This document shows, piece after piece, positions 13,391 through 17,530 of a stretch of DNA of 17,530 nucleotides. The stretch spans positions 1-17,530 of the forward strand of contig CAYUET010000044.1 of the NCBI GenBank assembly GCA_964443875.1. Reading direction: 5' to 3'. Numbering within the stretch: position 1 is the first letter of the stretch; each line of letters opens with the position of its first letter. The notes beneath the pieces were generated by a model. It was not told where the DNA came from, made no database searches, and was given only the letters and a program-made list of their open reading frames with translations. Position numbers and translations under genes: made by a program. This DNA is from CAYUET01 sp964443875 (lineage in GTDB: Bacteria; Auribacterota; JAFGBW01).

Positions 13391-14386
13391 ATGAGACCCG
13401 ACGATTTTTTTAAAAATCGGATCAAAGCCAAAGAGATCAAGCCTGTCACCCTTTTTTTAGGAACGGAAGATCTCTGGAAAAAACTTCATCTGCGTAAAAT
13501 CAGGGATCTGTATCTTGGAGAAAAAAATGAATCTCTCCAGTTTTTTGAATTCCGCACTTCAGAGACCCCCCCGGGAACCGTTATTGCAGAAGCCAATAGT
13601 TTTGGTTTCTTTTCTTCCGCCAAAATGATTGTATACCAGGAAGTGGATGAACTGAATGCTGAAGAGCAGAAAGAACTTCTGGCATATGCCGCTTCACCCA
13701 ATCCCGGGACCTTGCTGATCCTTTGCGCTGAATCCCTGGACGGACGAAGCGCACTCGCAAATGATCCTGTCCTTAAAACCGAAAGAGTGGAATATGACAT
13801 CAAGGGAGAAAAAGATTTGATACCGTTCATGGAATTCATCCTTAAAAATTTAGGCGGATTAAAACTTGAAAAACGGCTTCAGGACTATCTTTTAAATGCC
13901 TTTCCCCGCAATATGCGCCTTCTGTCCAATAATATTGAAAAAATGGCGGCTCATTGCGGTTTTTCCCCTGTCATCCAGATGAAGGATGCTGTTGTGCTCA
14001 ATGCCGAAGATCCTGAAATAAACAACTTTACCTTTGTGGACGCTGTAGTCACCGGAGATATAAAAAAAGCCTTTGAAATCAAAAATATTCTTCTAAAACA
14101 AAAAGAGGCTGTTTTCGGGCTTCTAGGTGCTCTGCGCTGGCAATTTCAGAATTTTCTTATTGCAAAGGAGATGCAGAAAAACAGGGAATCCGAAGAAACC
14201 ATCTGTTCCAGATGCCGGGTTTCTTTTAATAAAAAACAAAATTTCTTCGGTTATCTGAACAGAGCAGGAGAAAAAGAACTGGGAAAACGCTACCGGATGA
14301 TCGCCGAATGCGATTCAGCGCTTAAATCCAGTTCCGTTTCCCCTCATCATGTTTTTGAAATGCTCTTACTAAAGATCTGCAGGTAG
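13391..14386 (+). CDS. holA: DNA polymerase III subunit delta (clamp loader)
   Basis: The delta subunit opens the beta sliding clamp inside the clamp-loader complex. The 331-residue protein has the usual length and form. The N-terminal AAA-like domain starts with PVTLFLGTEDLWKKLHLRKIRDLYL (17-41), where delta has a degenerate, non-ATP-binding P-loop region. The middle contains the RLLSNNIEKMA helix after LLNAFPRNM (delta 'L--e--kL'), and the C-terminal helical collar ends with the SALKSSSVSPHHVFEMLLLKIC segment, typical of HolA ('d--lK-g---------E-ll--l'). The ATG at 13391 has no strong ribosome-binding site and probably depends on translation of lptE, 11 bases upstream. The gene order lptE-holA is conserved widely. 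Confidence 0.9.
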   Translation: MRPDDFFKNRIKAKEIKPVTLFLGTEDLWKKLHLRKIRDLYLGEKNESLQFFEFRTSETPPGTVIAEANSFGFFSSAKMIVYQEVDELNAEEQKELLAYAASPNPGTLLILCAESLDGRSALANDPVLKTERVEYDIKGEKDLIPFMEFILKNLGGLKLEKRLQDYLLNAFPRNMRLLSNNIEKMAAHCGFSPVIQMKDAVVLNAEDPEINNFTFVDAVVTGDIKKAFEIKNILLKQKEAVFGLLGALRWQFQNFLIAKEMQKNRESEETICSRCRVSFNKKQNFFGYLNRAGEKELGKRYRMIAECDSALKSSSVSPHHVFEMLLLKICR

Positions 14387-14390
14387 GGTT

Positions 14391-15272
14391 ATGGAATATA
14401 CCGTCTATTATAATGGTGAATTAATGCGCAGTTCGGAAGTTCCGCTTTCGATCTTTGATCATGGCTTTCTTTTCGGAGACGGAGTCCGCGTTTCCATGCG
14501 GGTTTATAACCGCAGACCTTTAATGTTCAAGGAGCATCTTGCTGATTTTTTCTATTCTCTGGAAAAACTGGATATCAAAGTCACCCTTTCCGAAAAGGTG
14601 ATTGAAAAAACAATACGGGTTCTTCTGGATCTGAACTCTCTTAAAAATGCGGTTGTCACTTTGATTGCCACAAGGGGAGATGCCCATTTCAATTTCAGCC
14701 CCCATCTGAAGACCTATCCCCGTGTCATCATTATGGCCAATCCTCCGCCTGCCATTGATGAGGAGATCCGCTACAAGGGAATCCATATGGCTATTTCGGA
14801 TTTCCGCACTATCACCAAAGACATCTTTGACCGGCAGATTTTTACCTTAAGCAATCAGCATGAGATTTTCAGCCTCTATGAAGCCCGGAAAAAAAACTGT
14901 TTTGAGGGTCTTATGGTGAATATTGAAGGCTATGTCTGTGAAGGAACCCGAAGCAACATCTTTATTGTGGAAAACAACAGCATTTTTACTCCTGACATCG
15001 AATCCGGAGTCCGGAACCGCGGGATGCGCAAGCTGGTGATGAAACTCGCCAAACACATGGATTATGAAGTTTATGAAGGCTTTCTTTCCCTGAAAAAACT
15101 TTTTCAGGCCAAAGAATGCTTTGTGGCCGGCACTGAGCTGGAAATTTTGCCGGTGGTTGCCATAGAAGGCAAACCCATTGGAAACGGGGTTCCGGGAAAA
15201 GTCACCTGCCAGCTGATCCAGAGTTTCAAAAAATTCACGGATCATGACACCCTTGATCTGGATCATGTCTGA
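14391..15272 (+). CDS. Class IV aminotransferase homologue lacking the PLP lysine (probable pseudoenzyme)
   Basis: A 293-residue protein with the fold-type IV plan of branched-chain and D-amino-acid aminotransferases and aminodeoxychorismate lyase. Conserved parts: FDHGFLFGDGV (22-32), EHL (48-50), the core FEGLMVNIEGYVCEGTRSNIFIV (171-193, with Glu184 for the pyridine nitrogen) and FVAGTELEILPVV (244-256, with Thr248 for the phosphate). The Schiff-base lysine is missing: ungapped alignment with 'IK-LN-L' places Phe151 there, and no Lys lies between 144 and 166. The Arg of the H-x-x-R-L phosphate motif is Asp52, and the GITR loop reads RGMR (210-213). The frame is intact, with AGGTAGGG upstream of the ATG and four bases after holA. 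It is therefore unlikely to be a normal transaminase; its role is unknown. Confidence 0.85.
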   Translation: MEYTVYYNGELMRSSEVPLSIFDHGFLFGDGVRVSMRVYNRRPLMFKEHLADFFYSLEKLDIKVTLSEKVIEKTIRVLLDLNSLKNAVVTLIATRGDAHFNFSPHLKTYPRVIIMANPPPAIDEEIRYKGIHMAISDFRTITKDIFDRQIFTLSNQHEIFSLYEARKKNCFEGLMVNIEGYVCEGTRSNIFIVENNSIFTPDIESGVRNRGMRKLVMKLAKHMDYEVYEGFLSLKKLFQAKECFVAGTELEILPVVAIEGKPIGNGVPGKVTCQLIQSFKKFTDHDTLDLDHV

Positions 15273-15345
15273 TTTTCTAATAATCAGCAAAATTGTTTTG
15301 TCAAGAAGGGAACCTTCCAAATCTGTCTTTTTTTATTATGATGGA

Positions 15346-15373
15346 ACCAGAATTTTCAGGTAAATTACCAGAA
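15346..15373. repeat. Paired ACCAGAA direct repeats with palindrome upstream of the exported protein gene
   Basis: ACCAGAA occurs at 15346-15352 and 15367-15373, exactly 21 bases (two helical turns) apart. The perfect palindrome GGTAAATTACC at 15359-15369 overlaps the second copy. A weak -10 (TATAAG, about 15377-15382) follows. This is the only notable structure in the 136-base gap 15273-15408 and could be a regulator site. Confidence 0.3.
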
Positions 15374-15408
15374 CTTTATAAGTTAAAATTTTAAAAAAAG
15401 GAATCACA

Positions 15409-15930
15409 ATGAAAAAGTTGTTATCATTAATAGTTGTTTTTATAAGTTCCGTCATGTTGATTAATGCTGAAGAAATAACCTCTACGGTTTCCAATACCGG
15501 GGGTACAGGAATTATTGCAAACTCCGTCAAATACTGGAGCGACAGGAAAACGGTTTATTCTCCTGCGGACTGGAGACCCGGAAACGGGGATAAAGTCAAA
15601 ATCAGTTATTACACCAAAACCTCAAGAGACGGTTCCAAGCAGAAACTCGTCATTGACAATCTTACCCTGGTTGAATTGAATCCGGCCAACAAATTGCCTG
15701 AATCTCCTGTTGAGGGAATCATTCAGAATCCGGGGAAAAAATGGATTGATGTTAAAGTAGGAAGTAAGATAATGAAATTTGAAAAAAACAAAAAAAGAAC
15801 AGTTTACGAACCTACAGGCTTCATTCCTGCTCCCGGCCAGAAAGTAAGAATTACTTTTTCAAAAATTCCTGCAAAATTCGGAACCAGCAAAATCATGAAT
15901 GTCATTGATAAAATCGAACTTCTGAAATAA
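15409..15930 (+). CDS. Exported protein of unknown function with internal duplication
   Basis: I do not recognise a family. The 173-residue protein has a clear signal peptide (MKKLLSLIVVFISSVMLINA, cleavage after residue 20), so it is probably periplasmic or secreted. The mature part is lysine-rich and beta-prone and contains two related units: residues 34-89 and about 108-172. Both show a TVY-P segment (48-52 and 131-135), then P--G-KV-I (57-65 and 140-148), a Gly-Ser turn and VID (81-83 and 165-167), with a period of 83-84 residues. This suggests a tandem pair of small beta domains (OB- or SH3-like barrels are possible). The ATG has AAAAGGA six bases upstream. It appears to be monocistronic and ends at a GC-rich hairpin. 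Confidence 0.75.
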   Translation: MKKLLSLIVVFISSVMLINAEEITSTVSNTGGTGIIANSVKYWSDRKTVYSPADWRPGNGDKVKISYYTKTSRDGSKQKLVIDNLTLVELNPANKLPESPVEGIIQNPGKKWIDVKVGSKIMKFEKNKKRTVYEPTGFIPAPGQKVRITFSKIPAKFGTSKIMNVIDKIELLK

Positions 15931-15943
15931 TAAAATCCTTTGA

Positions 15944-15974
15944 AATACTCCCCTTGCTTCGGCGGGGGAGTATT
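15944..15974. terminator. Strong hairpin between convergent genes, possible bidirectional terminator
   Basis: AATACTCCCC (15944-15953) pairs perfectly with GGGGAGTATT (15965-15974). Inside the loop is a further GC-TTCG-GC hairpin with a very stable cUUCGg tetraloop. It follows the exported-protein gene and overlaps the stop codon of the PaaK-family gene on the other strand. T-runs after it are weak on both strands, so efficiency is uncertain. Confidence 0.6.
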
Positions 15975-17271
15975 AGTTTCTCAAATCCTCAAAAAACTTT
16001 TTCTTGCTGCCTGTGCCCTGCTGAAGGGCTTCCATCTGATCTTTGGGAATAACAACCAGTTCCGGAGTGATCTTCAATAATCCCTGAAGTTTTTTCTTCA
16101 GAGAAACGATTATTTCCTTCTCCTGACCCCTCTCATTTTTTAAACAGCATTTTACAGTCACCAAGTCAGACAGGTCATGATTATTCGATACCGATACAAA
16201 ATAACCATCAAGTTCCTCCATGAAGGAAAGGGCGTCCAGAATGGCGGATAAAAAAACAGTCGTGCCTTTAATCTTGAGCATCTGGGCTTTTCTTCCCAGA
16301 ACAGGGCTGAGTCTTCCGAAGGAATAACCGCAGTCACAGGGCAAAGGATCAAAGATGGCAATGTCCGCAGTGGAATAACGCAGAAGCGGAAAGCCTTCCA
16401 CCTCCAAAGGAGTGATCACCACCTCCCCCGGCATCCCCGGGGCCACAGGATTTTGCTGTTCATCCAGAATTTCCATAAAAAGAAGTTCCTGAAGATAATG
16501 CCCTCCCTTTTGATGACCGCATTCACAGAAGGAAGTGGCCATTTCAGTTGAAGCATAGGTTGAAAGTACGGGAACACCCCAAAGGGATTCCAGAGTCTTT
16601 CCACAGAAATTTCTCGAATAGTCCTGCCGCCCCACCGGTTCACCTATGGCAATCAGGGTACGAAGTCCAAAAGAATGCAGATCGATTCCCCGGGCTTTTG
16701 CCTCTCTGCCCACTTTAATCAGAAAGGAGGGGACTCCGATTATGACCGTGGTTCTAAAATTCTGAAGGGAATTAATCACCATGTCCGAGGATTGCGCTCC
16801 GCATCTGATCACTGCAGCGCCGATTTTCCGTGCGCCCAGATAGTAGGCCATTCCTGCGATAAAAAGCCGGTCCATGGCAACAGCAAGAAGGACGGTATCC
16901 TGCTTCGTCACTCCCGCAGCAGTCAGGGATAACTCCTCATTGCGCTCCAGCCTCTTTAAATCCGAAGCTGAAAAAGGAATGCAGATCGGCTGAAGACTTG
17001 TTCCGCTGGTGGTTACCCATTCTGCAGGTTTGACCTTTTGGGCTGCAAACAATGCCCCGTTCAAGGTCAGATCCTTCTTGGTGGTTAAGGGAATCCGCCG
17101 GAAATCCCCATAGGTCCTGAAAGAATCAGGGGTCAGGGAAAGGGTACGGAAAAGATCCCTGTAATAAGGGGAATTGGCATTGGCATAGCCAATGGCCTCC
17201 CGCAAGGATTTATCCAGACAGTCCGAGTCGTCCCTTATTCCTTTAATTTTGATGTCCGTTTTGTTTTGCAT
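15973..17271 (-). CDS. Phenylacetate-CoA ligase (PaaK) family adenylate-forming enzyme
   Basis: A 432-residue member of the ANL superfamily, PaaK branch, which activates a carboxylic acid as the acyl-AMP and usually transfers it to CoA. Visible motifs: the N-terminal NANSPYYRDLFR (31-42, PaaK-like 'SpfYr--f'), P-loop TTSGTSLQP (87-95, diverged from SSGTTGKP with Gln for Lys), YASTE (239-243), the paired C-x-C sites FCECG (248-252) and CDCGYSFGRL (312-321) typical of this branch, RYSTADIA (298-305), GRKAQMLKIKG (326-336), and C-terminal KKKFFEDLR. The substrate is unknown; no phenylacetate catabolic genes are present. The ATG at 17271 has GGAA upstream and lies 24 bases after the biotin carboxylase stop, so the two are in one operon. 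Its end overlaps the terminator hairpin. Confidence 0.88.
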   Translation of the reverse strand: MQNKTDIKIKGIRDDSDCLDKSLREAIGYANANSPYYRDLFRTLSLTPDSFRTYGDFRRIPLTTKKDLTLNGALFAAQKVKPAEWVTTSGTSLQPICIPFSASDLKRLERNEELSLTAAGVTKQDTVLLAVAMDRLFIAGMAYYLGARKIGAAVIRCGAQSSDMVINSLQNFRTTVIIGVPSFLIKVGREAKARGIDLHSFGLRTLIAIGEPVGRQDYSRNFCGKTLESLWGVPVLSTYASTEMATSFCECGHQKGGHYLQELLFMEILDEQQNPVAPGMPGEVVITPLEVEGFPLLRYSTADIAIFDPLPCDCGYSFGRLSPVLGRKAQMLKIKGTTVFLSAILDALSFMEELDGYFVSVSNNHDLSDLVTVKCCLKNERGQEKEIIVSLKKKLQGLLKITPELVVIPKDQMEALQQGTGSKKKFFEDLRN

Positions 17272-17295
17272 TGAAAAATTCCGGGAAAGCCCATT

Positions 17296-17530
17296 CTAGC
17301 TTATTCCCAGAAATTTATCGATAAAGTCCGTGGAATAACGCCCTGTTCTGAATTTCTGATCGCCGAAAACCCTCTTTGCAAAAGGAGCGCTGGTTTTTAT
17401 TCCGTCTACAACGATTTCATCCAGCGCACGGACCATGATTTTTCCGGCTTCTGTCCGGTCTTTTCCCCAGGTGATCAGTTTTCCGATCATGGAGTCATAA
17501 TTGGAAGGGATGACATATCCGGAGTACAGA
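17296..17530 (-). CDS. accC: Acetyl/acyl-CoA carboxylase biotin carboxylase subunit, C-terminal part (cut by window edge)
   Basis: Only the last 77 residues are visible. They match the end of AccC-type biotin carboxylases: GYVIPSNYDSMIGKLITWGKDR corresponds to the family's 'RVPPYYDSLIAKLIV-GRDR', then a helix ending in ALDEIVVDGIKTSAPFAKRV ('al-e--i-GikTti-fh--i'), and RTGRYSTDFIDKFL at the C-terminus. The subunit carboxylates biotin on its carrier protein with ATP and bicarbonate. The protein ends at the usual AccC position, with no fused biotinyl domain, as in the free-standing subunit; pyruvate or propionyl-CoA carboxylase subunits of the same family cannot be fully excluded. It is followed by the PaaK-family gene 24 bases downstream. 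Confidence 0.88.
   Translation of the reverse strand, partial: LYSGYVIPSNYDSMIGKLITWGKDRTEAGKIMVRALDEIVVDGIKTSAPFAKRVFGDQKFRTGRYSTDFIDKFLGIS

Noticed and set aside
15305..15334. GAAGG-GAA-CCTTC hairpin near a T-run after the aminotransferase homologue
   Set aside because: The stem is five base pairs and the T-run begins about ten bases after it, too far for a standard intrinsic terminator.

Overview
The window looks like chromosomal DNA from a Gram-negative (diderm) bacterium with lipopolysaccharide. It carries a heptose-7-phosphate kinase for ADP-heptose synthesis, an LptE-like LPS-assembly lipoprotein, a BamD-like TPR protein, a leader peptidase and a FliL-like membrane protein. Base composition is moderate and slightly AT-rich by eye. 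Shine-Dalgarno sequences are mostly AAAGGA/AGGAG types, and TTG starts are used. I cannot place it to phylum from sequence alone; a Desulfobacterota-like or other deep diderm lineage would fit. No tRNA, rRNA, CRISPR array, transposase or prophage gene is visible.

Layout. Positions 1-3168 (minus strand) hold the N-terminal part of a YbiT-type ABC-F ATPase, a stand-alone heptose kinase and an IscS/NifS-like cysteine desulfurase. On the plus strand, 3243-3725 is a FliL-like single-pass protein whose last codons lie inside a 54-bp hairpin repeat; a second copy sits exactly 150 bp further on. Positions 3930-6574 (minus) hold an ankyrin-repeat protein and a tightly coupled pair: a GT-B (MurG-like) glycosyltransferase followed by an HPr-kinase-like P-loop protein. 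Positions 6689-9970 (plus) hold an AI-2E/PerM-type permease coupled to a DUF6941-like protein, then recJ. Positions 10012-10682 (minus) hold a small Smr-domain protein and a cupin.

Positions 10864-15272 (plus) look like one operon: an Rrf2-type regulator with a Cys cluster, lepB, a BamD-like TPR protein, lptE, holA and a class IV aminotransferase homologue. A promoter with an imperfect 27-bp dyad over its -10 lies directly upstream, so the regulator may control itself and the envelope genes behind it. The last gene keeps the class IV fold signatures but lacks the PLP lysine and two phosphate-contact residues, so it is probably a pseudoenzyme. Positions 15409-15930 encode an unrecognised exported protein with an internal duplication. 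A strong GC hairpin separates it from the convergent PaaK-family ligase and the C-terminal end of a biotin carboxylase (accC) at the right edge.

The main points for follow-up are the PLP-less class IV aminotransferase, the repeat that supplies the end of the fliL-like gene, the glycosyltransferase/HprK-like pair, and the Rrf2-headed envelope operon with its candidate operator.
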